Shown here: piece after piece, positions 16,526 to 25,322 of the stretch
How the letters are laid out: the number at the start of each line of letters is the position of its first letter
Numbering within the stretch: position 1 is the first letter of the stretch
Assembly: GCA_003223515.1 (NCBI GenBank)
Contig: QHVI01000121.1
Span: forward strand, 1 to 43,179
DNA length: 43,179 nucleotides
Origin: Candidatus Angelobacter sp. Gp1-AA117
Lineage (GTDB): Bacteria; Acidobacteriota; Terriglobia; Terriglobales; Acidobacteriaceae
Reading direction: 5' to 3'
Made by a program: the position numbers and the translations under genes
Notes under the pieces: generated by a model
What the model was told of the DNA's origin: nothing
Databases searched by the model: none
The model's input: the letters and a program-made list of their open reading frames with translations, nothing else

Positions 16526-17495
16526 GCTCAGGAGAGCCATGAGCATGCTGCCGCGCCTTGATTGTACCGATCCGGTGGCTGCCCGATCCGAAATGAATCG
16601 GTTCGTTCGGCTGTCGACTCTGCTGGGATCTCACGCGCTGACCGACCCAGAGGTTGACATTGTTGATCGGATCTGCCCTTCCGATGGCACGTCCGCCGTC
16701 CGCGTTCGGCTGTACGTTGCCCGGGACCAGGTCAAACCCGCTGCTGCGATAATTTATTTCCACGGCGGGGCTTTTCTGCTCGGAGATCTTGAGATCGAGC
16801 ATCCGAGATGTCTGGAAATGGCGAAAGAGACCAAAGCCGTGGTAATTGCGGTCGACTACCGTCTGGCGCCCGAGCACCCATTCCCCGCGGCCATCACGGA
16901 CTGCTATGCGGTCTATCTCTGGGCGATGGCCGAAGCCGACGAACTCGGCATTGACGTTTCCCGCATTGCCGTTGCCGGCGCCAGCGCGGGCGGCGCACTT
17001 GCCGCGGCTGTGGCCCTTATGTCCCGTGATCGCGGGGTTCGCGTGCCGGCGTTTCAGCTCCTCCTGTACCCCGTAACTGACGACCGCATGATCACTCCAT
17101 CGATGATCCGCTTTGTCGACATCCAGGGCTGGAACCGCAGAAACTCCGAACGCATGTGGGCGCATTATCTTGGTGAGAGGGCCGGCGGGGATGTGTCGCC
17201 CTATGCCGCTCCGGCGCGCGCGTGTGACCTTCGTGGCCTTCCGTCGGCTTACGTGATGACGGTCGATTACGATGCGCTGCGAGACGAGGGTATTAATTAC
17301 GCGCAAAGCCTGCTCCAGGCCGGGGTGCCCGTCGAGCTGCACCACTATCCCGAAACATTTCACGGTTTCGACACGGTAGCCACGTCCGAGGTGGCGCGGC
17401 GCGCCAGAAGAGAACATTGCAGGGTCCTTTGTCATGCTTTGCAGCCTCGTCGACTAGGCTCCAATGGAAAATCTCAGGTGGTCAATGGCCGGTGA
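16515..17495 (+). CDS. Alpha/beta hydrolase, hormone-sensitive-lipase (HSL) family esterase
   Basis: 326 residues. Start at ATG 16515, because GGGAG at 16505-16509 sits 5 bases ahead and family similarity begins just after; the frame is open much further upstream but that part is a shadow of the ligase gene. HSL signatures: IIYFHGGAFLLGD (oxyanion hole HGGA for HGGG), VDYRLAPEHPFPAA, GASAGGALAAA with nucleophile Ser at residue ~157, the acidic residue in DALRDEG and His in ETFHGFDT. A cytoplasmic carboxylesterase or amidase. It overlaps both neighbours by 11 bases, so it is part of a tight three-gene unit. Possible roles are hydrolysis of an acyl intermediate or resistance by cleaving the ester of the product. 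Confidence 0.8.
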   Translation: MEPELRRAMSMLPRLDCTDPVAARSEMNRFVRLSTLLGSHALTDPEVDIVDRICPSDGTSAVRVRLYVARDQVKPAAAIIYFHGGAFLLGDLEIEHPRCLEMAKETKAVVIAVDYRLAPEHPFPAAITDCYAVYLWAMAEADELGIDVSRIAVAGASAGGALAAAVALMSRDRGVRVPAFQLLLYPVTDDRMITPSMIRFVDIQGWNRRNSERMWAHYLGERAGGDVSPYAAPARACDLRGLPSAYVMTVDYDALRDEGINYAQSLLQAGVPVELHHYPETFHGFDTVATSEVARRARREHCRVLCHALQPRRLGSNGKSQVVNGR

Positions 17496-18720
17496 ACTGT
17501 TTAATTCGCTCATGCTGAACGCGGTAGACGAGATTATTCGCCGTGATCCGGAATACCTTTCTAAACAACCGGTGAGGACCGGCAGAGCTGCGCCGGACGG
17601 CCCATCCCGCACTCAAAAGCAGTTCGCAGGGGAGCAGGCTCTGGTCGAACGGTGCGTGGAATTCCTGCGGCGGGCCGACATTCCGTTGGATGATACCGCC
17701 GTCGAAGCCGATGACGCGTGGAAGCTGCTCATGGCGAATGCCACAGATGCGGAGGCAGCGGAGCGCGGCGCAGTCTCGCTCGCTCCGTCGGTATCTCCCA
17801 AAAAACCGATCGAGCATGTTCTCCGCGACGATTATGAAGAGCGTAAATTAAAGAGCGGAGCCAGATATTTCGTCCGGCGTCGCGGGCGTCAGCCGTTGGT
17901 ATTGATCAATGCGAGCGGTGTCCCGGCCGCCTTATGGATACAATTGCTGGCGGACGAAACCGATCACTTTCGTATTCTCATGTGCGAAAGCCGCGCGAGC
18001 GACCTTTTCGCCGGAGGCCTGCATACCGACACCACCGCGGAAATGGACGCCGCTGACGCCGCTCTCGCTGTGCGGCAGGAGGGCTTTGACAAGGTGGATG
18101 TGCTCGCCTGGTGCAATGGCCATTTGCCTGCGATAGAACTTACCGAGAAGACAGCCGTTGATTCGCTTGTGCTTCTCGCCCCGTCATTCTTTACCTCTGA
18201 CCAAAGATTCGCCACAGTGTACGGCCGCAAGATTCTGGGAATGCTGGATGTAGTGCGTCGTGAGCCGGCAATGACCAGCGCTCTGTGTAAATTCACGCTC
18301 GCCCAGGTGAATGCAAGCGCCGCAGATCCTGGTAAGAGCGGATTGCCTGTATGGTCGTTACCCGACCGATCGCGGGTTTTTGAGATCGCAAGCCCGATGT
18401 CGACCACACCGTCGCTGACGAGGTACGCAAACAGGCTGGCCTCGGATGCGATTTACCCGCTTCGTCAGAAACTGGCAAAGTTAACCAATCGGCTGATGGT
18501 CATCACCGGAAATGATGATCACATTGCGAGCGACGCCGCCGCTACTGAACTGCTCGCCGCCACGCGCGTCAGGAACACCCGTATCCGCATGGCTGCCGCC
18601 GGACATTATATTCAGGATCTTCAATACCGCTATCTGCGTACCTTACTCGAATCATTCCTTGTCAATCGCAGCGAACCCCGGCCTCTGGCAAGAACCGCGG
18701 TGGTTTCCTCTGCTGCGTGA
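17485..18720 (+). CDS. SyrC/CmaE-like aminoacyltransferase (alpha/beta fold with Cys nucleophile)
   Basis: 411 residues from ATG 17485; ATG 17464 is also possible. After an N-terminal helical region of about 110 residues comes an alpha/beta-hydrolase domain: FVRRRGRQPLVLINASGVP, ILMCESRASD and the elbow LAWCNGHLPAIE in which Cys (residue ~210) replaces the usual Ser. The acidic member is in VITGNDDHIASD and His in AAAGHYIQDL, giving a Cys-Asp-His triad. SyrC and CmaE, which shuttle chlorinated aminoacyl groups from a free carrier protein to an NRPS carrier domain, have this Cys-for-Ser exchange and a similar size. Here it sits 6 kb from a SyrB2-like halogenase and directly before the NRPS. 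I infer it moves the halogenated residue to the module without a working A domain. Confidence is high for the fold, moderate for the role. Confidence 0.75.
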   Translation: MAGELFNSLMLNAVDEIIRRDPEYLSKQPVRTGRAAPDGPSRTQKQFAGEQALVERCVEFLRRADIPLDDTAVEADDAWKLLMANATDAEAAERGAVSLAPSVSPKKPIEHVLRDDYEERKLKSGARYFVRRRGRQPLVLINASGVPAALWIQLLADETDHFRILMCESRASDLFAGGLHTDTTAEMDAADAALAVRQEGFDKVDVLAWCNGHLPAIELTEKTAVDSLVLLAPSFFTSDQRFATVYGRKILGMLDVVRREPAMTSALCKFTLAQVNASAADPGKSGLPVWSLPDRSRVFEIASPMSTTPSLTRYANRLASDAIYPLRQKLAKLTNRLMVITGNDDHIASDAAATELLAATRVRNTRIRMAAAGHYIQDLQYRYLRTLLESFLVNRSEPRPLARTAVVSSAA

Positions 18721-18814
18721 ATTCTGTCTGCATACATCATAGGCTTCCACTGTATTCCAGGGAAAGAGTGTTATGACATCATCGCCGGCTAGTCCGCTTT
18801 TGGGAGAGATAAGT

Positions 18815-20989
18815 ATGAGCAAAGCGACCACGATATCGAACGAGGTGGCAATCGCAACCATGGTTGACGTGTTGCGGTTGAGGGCAGAGACGCAGAGAGA
18901 CGAGATCGCCTACAGGTTTCTGGCCGACGGGGAAGAAGAGAGAAGCACGCTCACCTATGGCGAGCTATACAACCGAGCGCGCCAGGTCGCGGCTGAATTG
19001 CAGAAGCAGTCAGCGGCAGGCGAAAGAGCTTTGCTTCTCAATTCCTCGGAAGCCGACTACATTGTTGCGTTTTTCGGTTGTCTCTGTGCGGGTGTAATCG
19101 CGGTTCCAATTTATGCGCCTCGTTTGAATAAGAAAGGAAATGCCCGCGTCGAGTCGGTGGTGGCCGACGCCCAGCCCTCCGTAGTATTGACCGCCGGACC
19201 CGGATCTCCCGCGGTTCGCGACATGATCACGGCATCGGCGGGGGAGCATGTCAGGTGGATTGACACCAATGCCCTCCCTGTCAATGGCGATCAATTGTGG
19301 ACTCCGCCGGCTGTAAGCGGCACAGATATCGCATTCTTACAGTACACGTCCGGCTCGACGGCCGCTCCCAAAGGAGTGATGGTAAGTCACGCGAACATTC
19401 TGCATAACGAGCGGATGATCCGGAATGCGTTTGATACAAAGCCTGGCAGTGTAATTGTAGGCTGGCTGCCGCTCTTTCACGACATGGGGCTTATCGGCAA
19501 CGTACTGCAACCGTTGTACGCCGGAGTGCCCTGCATCCTGATGTCGCCGGTCGCCTTCCTGCAGCGACCGCTTCGCTGGCTTCAGGCCATTTCCCGCTAT
19601 CAGGCGACGACCAGCGGCGGACCTAACTTTGCCTACGAACTCTGCATGCGCAAAATCCGTCCTGAATACCGGAGCGGACTGGACCTGAGTTCGTGGCGGG
19701 TGGCGTTCAACGGCGCGGAACCAGTACGCTTGGAAACGGTGAACCGATTTGCCGCACAGTTCGCCGACTGTGGTTTTCGTCGCGAGGCCTTTGTTCCCTG
19801 CTATGGCCTGGCTGAAGCTACTCTGTTTGTAAGTGGAGGTCTTGATCCGAACGGCGTCACTACCGTGAACCATGGAGTCAACGGTAACTCGAATAATGGC
19901 GGATCGGGGAATGGAGCAAAGATATCTCAAAAACAAGGCAAGCTGCTGGTGGCCTGTGGCCGTCCTCCGGTGGAGCAGGCCGTGCGAATCGTTTCTCCGG
20001 ATTCGCTACGACCATGCAGCGCTGGTGATGTAGGCGAGATATGGATCAGCGGCCCGAGTGTTGCGCAGGGGTACTGGCGAAAAGCGAAAGAGACAGAAGA
20101 GACCTTCAACGCGCGGATACCCGGGCTTGACGAAGGCCCATTTCTTCGTACGGGAGACCTGGGGTTTCTGAAAGATGACCACCTATTTATAACTGGCCGG
20201 CTGAAAGACCTGCTTATCATTCGCGGGCAGAATTATTATCCACAGGATATAGAGCTTACCGTCGAGCAGAGCCATCCTGTCTTGCAGCCTGGGTCGGGAG
20301 CGGCATTCTCGGTGGAGATCGAAGGGGAAGAGCGCCTCGTCATTGTGCAAGAGGTTGCGGTGCGCAAAGACCCGGAATCTATTGTTCAGAGTGACCTTGA
20401 CGAACTCGACGCCCTCATAAAACTTATTGCACGAAACATCGTGGCCGGCCATGAACTGCAGGCGTTCGCCATTGTCCTGATACGAAAGGGCACGATTCCC
20501 AAAACCTCCAGCGGCAAGATCCAGCGCCATGCATGTCGAGATGCGTTTCTGAACCGGGAACTCTATGTTCTGCGAGAGTGGCAGGAAAGAAAGCAGCTCG
20601 AGCCAGTTTTGCCAAAACCTTCCAACCCCGAGTTGGATGGGCACGGGCCGTACGGGCTGGCTTCGTGGGTAGCGCAGGAAATTTCGCGTACCCAGGGAAT
20701 TGACCAGGAGCGGGTTGACCTCAACCAACCTTTCGCAGCCTATGGCTTGGATTCACTGGCCGCCATTGAGTTCGCTCACAAGCTGCAAGCTGAGTTTCAG
20801 GTCGAGGTAGATGTCGCGGAGTTCTTCGGTGACTCGACCATTACTGAAGTGATTCGACGAGCGACGAAAAATACGAAGTCCCCTGTGAGGAAAGTTGAAA
20901 AGGAGCAGCCTGCAACCTATCCGCTTTCATACGGCCAGCGCGCCCTATCCGGTTCAGCAGGTTGCAGACAAAGTCGAGGTTTGCTTTGA
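18815..20989 (+). CDS. Fatty acyl-AMP ligase (FAAL) with ACP, start of the synthetase, frame lost in C1
   Basis: Starts at ATG 18815 with GGGAGAG at 18802-18808 (6-base spacing), better than ATG 18773. Residues about 10-590 form a FAAL: LQYTSGSTAAPKGVMVSH, GWLPLFHDMGLIG, YGLAEATLFVSGG, a Gly/Asn-rich insertion, FLRTGDLGF, RLKDLLIIRGQNYYPQDIE and TSSGKIQRHACR with the catalytic Lys. An ACP with YGLDSLAAIEF (Ser ~647) follows. FAALs form acyl-adenylates and hand fatty acids straight to an ACP, so this starts a lipopeptide. After the ACP the first residues of a condensation domain appear (YPLSYGQRAL) before the frame is lost near 20946. The last ~15 residues are an artefact of that shift. Confidence 0.88.
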   Translation: MSKATTISNEVAIATMVDVLRLRAETQRDEIAYRFLADGEEERSTLTYGELYNRARQVAAELQKQSAAGERALLLNSSEADYIVAFFGCLCAGVIAVPIYAPRLNKKGNARVESVVADAQPSVVLTAGPGSPAVRDMITASAGEHVRWIDTNALPVNGDQLWTPPAVSGTDIAFLQYTSGSTAAPKGVMVSHANILHNERMIRNAFDTKPGSVIVGWLPLFHDMGLIGNVLQPLYAGVPCILMSPVAFLQRPLRWLQAISRYQATTSGGPNFAYELCMRKIRPEYRSGLDLSSWRVAFNGAEPVRLETVNRFAAQFADCGFRREAFVPCYGLAEATLFVSGGLDPNGVTTVNHGVNGNSNNGGSGNGAKISQKQGKLLVACGRPPVEQAVRIVSPDSLRPCSAGDVGEIWISGPSVAQGYWRKAKETEETFNARIPGLDEGPFLRTGDLGFLKDDHLFITGRLKDLLIIRGQNYYPQDIELTVEQSHPVLQPGSGAAFSVEIEGEERLVIVQEVAVRKDPESIVQSDLDELDALIKLIARNIVAGHELQAFAIVLIRKGTIPKTSSGKIQRHACRDAFLNRELYVLREWQERKQLEPVLPKPSNPELDGHGPYGLASWVAQEISRTQGIDQERVDLNQPFAAYGLDSLAAIEFAHKLQAEFQVEVDVAEFFGDSTITEVIRRATKNTKSPVRKVEKEQPATYPLSYGQRALSGSAGCRQSRGLL

Positions 20990-23900
20990 ATATTTCGACG
21001 CCCGCCATTGGAGCCAGGCAGAACTGGAGAAAACTCTTGTCCAACAGAGCCAGCGGCCTTTCTCCCTGACGCTCGGCCCATTGTTCCGGACTGCACTTTA
21101 TGTCCGCTCGGAAAAAGAATACCTGCTGCACATTGCCGTCCATCACCTGGTTGCCGATTACTGGTCTCTTACGCTGCTGCTGGATGAAATTGGAAAACTT
21201 TATCAAGCCTACGCGAATAAAGCCGGAACCCACCTGGTTCCGTTGGAATACAGTTACGCGGACTTTGTGGAATGGCAGAGAGAGAAACTTTCCGGTTCTG
21301 CCGGAGAAAAACTGCGGGACTATTGGAAGAACGAGCTGGCGGGAGAGCTGCCGCCGCTCAGCCTGCCCGCAGACCACGTGCGTCCGCCGGTACAGACATT
21401 TCGTGGCGCTTCCCTCCCCTTCAGTCTCGACGCCAGGCTAACCAAGGCATTGAAGAAGCTTGGAGAGGAGCAACGAGCCACGCTCTTCACGACACTTCTG
21501 GCGGCGTTCCAGGTTTTGCTCTATCGCCTCACCTCTCAGCAACAGGTTATCGTTGGCTGCCCGATCGCGGACCGATCAAGAGCGGAATTTGCGAACATTG
21601 CGGGGTACTTTGTGAATATCGTGCCATTGCGGGCGGATTTCGAGCATCGGCAACCATTCACTGAATTTCTGTCGCAGGTTCGCAACCGGGTTTCGAAAGC
21701 GTTTGCGCACGAGTTGTATCCCTTCTCGTTCATGGTTGAGCAACTTGGGATTGTGCGCTATCCGGCAGTGCCTCCCATCTTTCAGAGCGCATTTGTCTTT
21801 CAGCAGACGTATGGGAGCCGTTCGGAAGATTTCGTGCGTTTTGCCCTGGGGCAGCCGCAGGCACAGGTAACCCTGGGCGGCTTACAGTTGGAGCACGTCG
21901 CCGTAGAACAGCGAACAGCGCAGTTTGACCTGACCTTAACGGTCGGCGAGGGACCGGACGGGATTGTTGGGGCCTGGGAGTACAGCAGCGACTTATTCGA
22001 CCACTCGACCGTCATGCGCTGGTCTGAGAACTTCAAGGTCCTGCTGCAGGCGGTTGCACAGCATCCCGACAGCCACGTCAGCCGGCTCCCGATGTTGTCG
22101 GCTGAGCAGCGAAAGCAGATGGTAGAGGGGTTCAACGACACCCGGCAGAATTATGACTGCCGGCGGTGCGTGCATGACGAGATTTCGCGACAAGCGATGT
22201 CCACGCCTGACAGTACCGCTGTCGTCTTCGGAGCAGTCGAGCTGAACTATGAGCAGTTGATGCAGAGGTCAAACCAGGTTGCCCATTACCTCAGAAAACT
22301 TGGCGTAGAACCGGATGTGCGCGTTGGGGTGTGCCTGGACAGGTCGGTGGAACTGGTGGTCTTCCTGCTGGGTGTACTCAAGGCCGGGGGTGCCTATGTT
22401 CCGTTGGATCCCGGGTATCCGGCGGACCGGCTGCAATACATGGCGCAGGACGCACAGGCCCCGGTAGTGATCGTGCAGAAGCGGCATGTGGAACTGTTCG
22501 CGAATCCCGGGGTGCGGTTGATCTGTGGGGAGGACCAGCAGGCGGAAATAGAGCGCGAGAGCGTGGCGGATGTTGCAGTAAGGCTGGAGGACGAAAACCT
22601 GGCCTACGTCATCTACACCTCAGGCTCGACGGGAAAACCCAAGGGGGCTATGAATACACACCGCGGCCTGCAGAATCGGTTGCAGTGGATGCAGGAGAAA
22701 TACCAGTTAACGAGCGACGATCGGGTCCTGCAAAAAACGCCTTTCAGTTTCGATGTATCGGTGTGGGAATTCTTCTGGCCGCTGATGACAGGCGCCGGAT
22801 TGGTGATGGCCACGCCGGGAATGCATCAGGACCCGCAATATCTGGGACAAACAATCGAGCAGCACCAAGTGACAACCCTGCATTTTGTTCCCTCGATGTT
22901 GCAGGCCTTTTTGGACTCGGGTGAGGCGAAGAGGTGTGGCAAACTGCGGCGGATCATCTGCAGTGGAGAAGCGTTAAGCGCGGAACTTGCGGAGAAGTGC
23001 CTGAAAGCAATTCCGGCCGAGTTGCACAACCTCTATGGTCCGACCGAGGCGGCCATCGATGTAACGTACTGGCCCTGCCGGCTGGGAGAGCTGGCTGAAG
23101 GCGTGGCAATCGGCAAACCTATCGCCAACACACAGATGTATGTGCTGGATGCGGAATATGGGCCGGTGCCTGTAGGAGTGGAAGGAGAGATCTACATTGC
23201 AGGAGTGGGGCTGGCGCGTGGCTATTGGAATAGGCCCGACCTGACAGCGGAGCGCTTTATCGCCAATCCGTTGAGCGCGGAAGGCGGGGCGCGGATGTAC
23301 CGGACTGGAGACCGGGGACGATGGCGTTGCGATGGAAACCTGGAGTATCTGGGACGGTTCGATCACCAAGTGAAGATCCGGGGGTTCCGGATCGAGTTGG
23401 GAGAGATCGAAGCCCGGCTGGCGGAACACCCTGCAGTGCACGAGGCGGTGGTGCTGGCGCGGGAGGATGCGGCGGGGGAGAAGCGGCTGGTGGCCTACTA
23501 CACGGCTTCAGGCGGCGAGGCTGAAGCAGCGAGTGTGGGAGCGGAGCAGTTGCGTGCGCACCTGTCGGCCGTTGTTCCTGACTACATGGTGCCGGCGGCG
23601 TACGTGCGTTTGGATCGTCTGCCGCTGTCGCCGAACGGGAAGCTGGATCGCAAAGCGCTGCCCGCGCCGGAAAAGGACGCCTATGCGGCACGCGGGTATG
23701 AAGCACCGGTGGGCGGGGTGGAAACGAAACTGGCCGAGGTCTGGGCCGAAGTATTGAAACAAGAGAAGGTGGGCCGCCACAATGATTTCTTCGAGCTGGG
23801 CGGACACTCCCTGCTGGCAACTCGGGTAATCTCTCGAATCCGGGAAGTGTTTCATGTGGATTTACCGATTCAAAGCCTGTTCCGGAACCCCACGGTCGCC

Positions 23901-25322
23901 GGGTTGGCCCTTCAGTTGGAGGGGGCAGCCATAACAGAGGCTCCGCCGCTGCGGGCTGTGCCCCGGGAGCAGTCTCCGCGATTGTCCTTTGCCCAGGAGC
24001 GCTTGTGGTTCCTGTCACGCTATGAGGCGGAGGCGAGCTTATATAACGTTCCGGTAACTTTGCGGCTACGGGGCCTGTTAAACAGAGAAGCCTTGCATGC
24101 CGCCCTGCAGGAAATTGTTGCCCGTCATGAAGTGCTGCGCACCAGCTTCCCGGCGACCGACGGCATAGCCAGACAAAAGATCGCGGCGGCGGCTGGTTTA
24201 TCCATGCCTGTGGTTGAGATGGCCGAGAGTGAAATGCCAAAGTTCCTGCTGCAGCAGGCGCGGCTTCCATTCGATCTTGCCACCGGGCCACTCATCCGTG
24301 CCTGCCTGCTTGAACTTGGGAAGCAGGACCATGTCCTGCTGGTGGTGATGCATCACATCATTTCTGACGGGTGGTCGCTGGGAGTGATGCTGCGAGAGAT
24401 CAACGCGCTGTATGAAGCTTTCAGCAGAGGTGCGGCGTCCCCATTGCCGCCCCTGGCGATACAGTATGCCGATTATTCGGAGTGGCAACGGGAATGGCTG
24501 CAGGGCGAGGTGCTCGAACGGCAGCTCGACTACTGGAGAAAGCAGCTGGCAGGCCATGAGGCATTAAACCTTCCCACAGACCGTCCGCACTCGGCCAGGC
24601 CGACGCTGGCGGGAGCGATGGAGACGTCACGTTTGCCCGAGCCACTGCTCAGCAAATTGAAGTTATTCAGCTACCAGCAGGGCACTACATTATTTATGAC
24701 CTTGTTGGCAGGCTTTGAGGTTCTTCTGTATCGCTATACCGGGCAAACAGATATCTCAGTTGGCTCGGCGATCGCCAACCGCAGCCGGCAGGAACTGGAA
24801 TCACTGATCGGGTTTTTCGTAAATACCCTGGTGTTGCGCACCCAATTTACAGAAGACTCTTCCGTGGCTGAGTTATTGCAGCGGGTGCGCGACGTTTCGT
24901 TGCAGGCATACGCTCACCAGGACATTCCCTTCGAGCGCATGGTCGAAGCTCTGGATCCGGTTCGTGAGCTCGGTCGTACTCCCTTCTTCCAGGTCTTGTT
25001 TGCTCTGCAAAACGCTCCCCTGCCGACAGTTGCCTGGGATGGCCTGGAAGCCACAGCCAGCATTTTGGAGACCGGCACCGCGAAGTTTGATCTGTTCTTG
25101 TCGGCGCGTGAAGAAGACGGCGAGCTTGAGTTGTCACTCGAGTATCGGACGGAGTTATTCAACCCGGAACGTATGAAGCGGCTGCTGCAGCACTATCGAA
25201 CCCTGCTGGAAGGAATCGCAGTGTCGGTGGAGACCCGGATCAGCGAGTTGGGAATGCTGAGCGAACCGGAACGCTGGCAGTTGCTGGTGGAGTGGAACCG
25301 CACAAAGGAATCGTTGGGTTGA
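20895..25322 (+). CDS. NRPS segment: truncated C1 - A1 (Ser code) - T1 - C2
   Basis: 1475 residues in a different frame from the FAAL. True homology begins near 20946 (PVQQVADKVEVCFEYFD), so the TTG 20895 start is only formal. C1 lacks its first ~70 residues but keeps HHLVADYW (21141) and the C-lobe; it should join the fatty acid to residue 1. A1 (about 22130-23650) has all core motifs, including TSGSTGKPKG, YGPTEAAID and NGKLDRKAL; my pocket reading D-V-W-H-I-S-L-I-D is a serine code. T1 has FFELGGHSLLATRV (Ser codon at 23808). C2 (about 23970-25270) has SFAQERLWFL, RHEVLRT and HHIISDGWS. The stop at 25320-25322 follows EWNRTKESLG, cutting into the N-terminus of A2. It was probably one polypeptide with both neighbours. 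Confidence 0.85.
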   Translation: MKRSSLQPIRFHTASAPYPVQQVADKVEVCFEYFDARHWSQAELEKTLVQQSQRPFSLTLGPLFRTALYVRSEKEYLLHIAVHHLVADYWSLTLLLDEIGKLYQAYANKAGTHLVPLEYSYADFVEWQREKLSGSAGEKLRDYWKNELAGELPPLSLPADHVRPPVQTFRGASLPFSLDARLTKALKKLGEEQRATLFTTLLAAFQVLLYRLTSQQQVIVGCPIADRSRAEFANIAGYFVNIVPLRADFEHRQPFTEFLSQVRNRVSKAFAHELYPFSFMVEQLGIVRYPAVPPIFQSAFVFQQTYGSRSEDFVRFALGQPQAQVTLGGLQLEHVAVEQRTAQFDLTLTVGEGPDGIVGAWEYSSDLFDHSTVMRWSENFKVLLQAVAQHPDSHVSRLPMLSAEQRKQMVEGFNDTRQNYDCRRCVHDEISRQAMSTPDSTAVVFGAVELNYEQLMQRSNQVAHYLRKLGVEPDVRVGVCLDRSVELVVFLLGVLKAGGAYVPLDPGYPADRLQYMAQDAQAPVVIVQKRHVELFANPGVRLICGEDQQAEIERESVADVAVRLEDENLAYVIYTSGSTGKPKGAMNTHRGLQNRLQWMQEKYQLTSDDRVLQKTPFSFDVSVWEFFWPLMTGAGLVMATPGMHQDPQYLGQTIEQHQVTTLHFVPSMLQAFLDSGEAKRCGKLRRIICSGEALSAELAEKCLKAIPAELHNLYGPTEAAIDVTYWPCRLGELAEGVAIGKPIANTQMYVLDAEYGPVPVGVEGEIYIAGVGLARGYWNRPDLTAERFIANPLSAEGGARMYRTGDRGRWRCDGNLEYLGRFDHQVKIRGFRIELGEIEARLAEHPAVHEAVVLAREDAAGEKRLVAYYTASGGEAEAASVGAEQLRAHLSAVVPDYMVPAAYVRLDRLPLSPNGKLDRKALPAPEKDAYAARGYEAPVGGVETKLAEVWAEVLKQEKVGRHNDFFELGGHSLLATRVISRIREVFHVDLPIQSLFRNPTVAGLALQLEGAAITEAPPLRAVPREQSPRLSFAQERLWFLSRYEAEASLYNVPVTLRLRGLLNREALHAALQEIVARHEVLRTSFPATDGIARQKIAAAAGLSMPVVEMAESEMPKFLLQQARLPFDLATGPLIRACLLELGKQDHVLLVVMHHIISDGWSLGVMLREINALYEAFSRGAASPLPPLAIQYADYSEWQREWLQGEVLERQLDYWRKQLAGHEALNLPTDRPHSARPTLAGAMETSRLPEPLLSKLKLFSYQQGTTLFMTLLAGFEVLLYRYTGQTDISVGSAIANRSRQELESLIGFFVNTLVLRTQFTEDSSVAELLQRVRDVSLQAYAHQDIPFERMVEALDPVRELGRTPFFQVLFALQNAPLPTVAWDGLEATASILETGTAKFDLFLSAREEDGELELSLEYRTELFNPERMKRLLQHYRTLLEGIAVSVETRISELGMLSEPERWQLLVEWNRTKESLG

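Noticed and set aside
16512-17435. 307-codon minus-strand frame
   Set aside because: Exact shadow of the HSL-type esterase gene, whose catalytic motifs are clear on the plus strand.
20895-20945. Independent NRPS gene start at TTG 20895
   Set aside because: The first ~17 codons overlap real ACP-C1 linker coding in another frame; the start is a by-product of the frame break.
23257-24291. Long minus-strand open frame (344 codons) opposite A1-T1-C2
   Set aside because: Pro/Arg/Ser-rich shadow of GC-rich NRPS coding; no domain, no ribosome binding site. The same applies to 30543-31547, 26265-26684 and 42308-42955.
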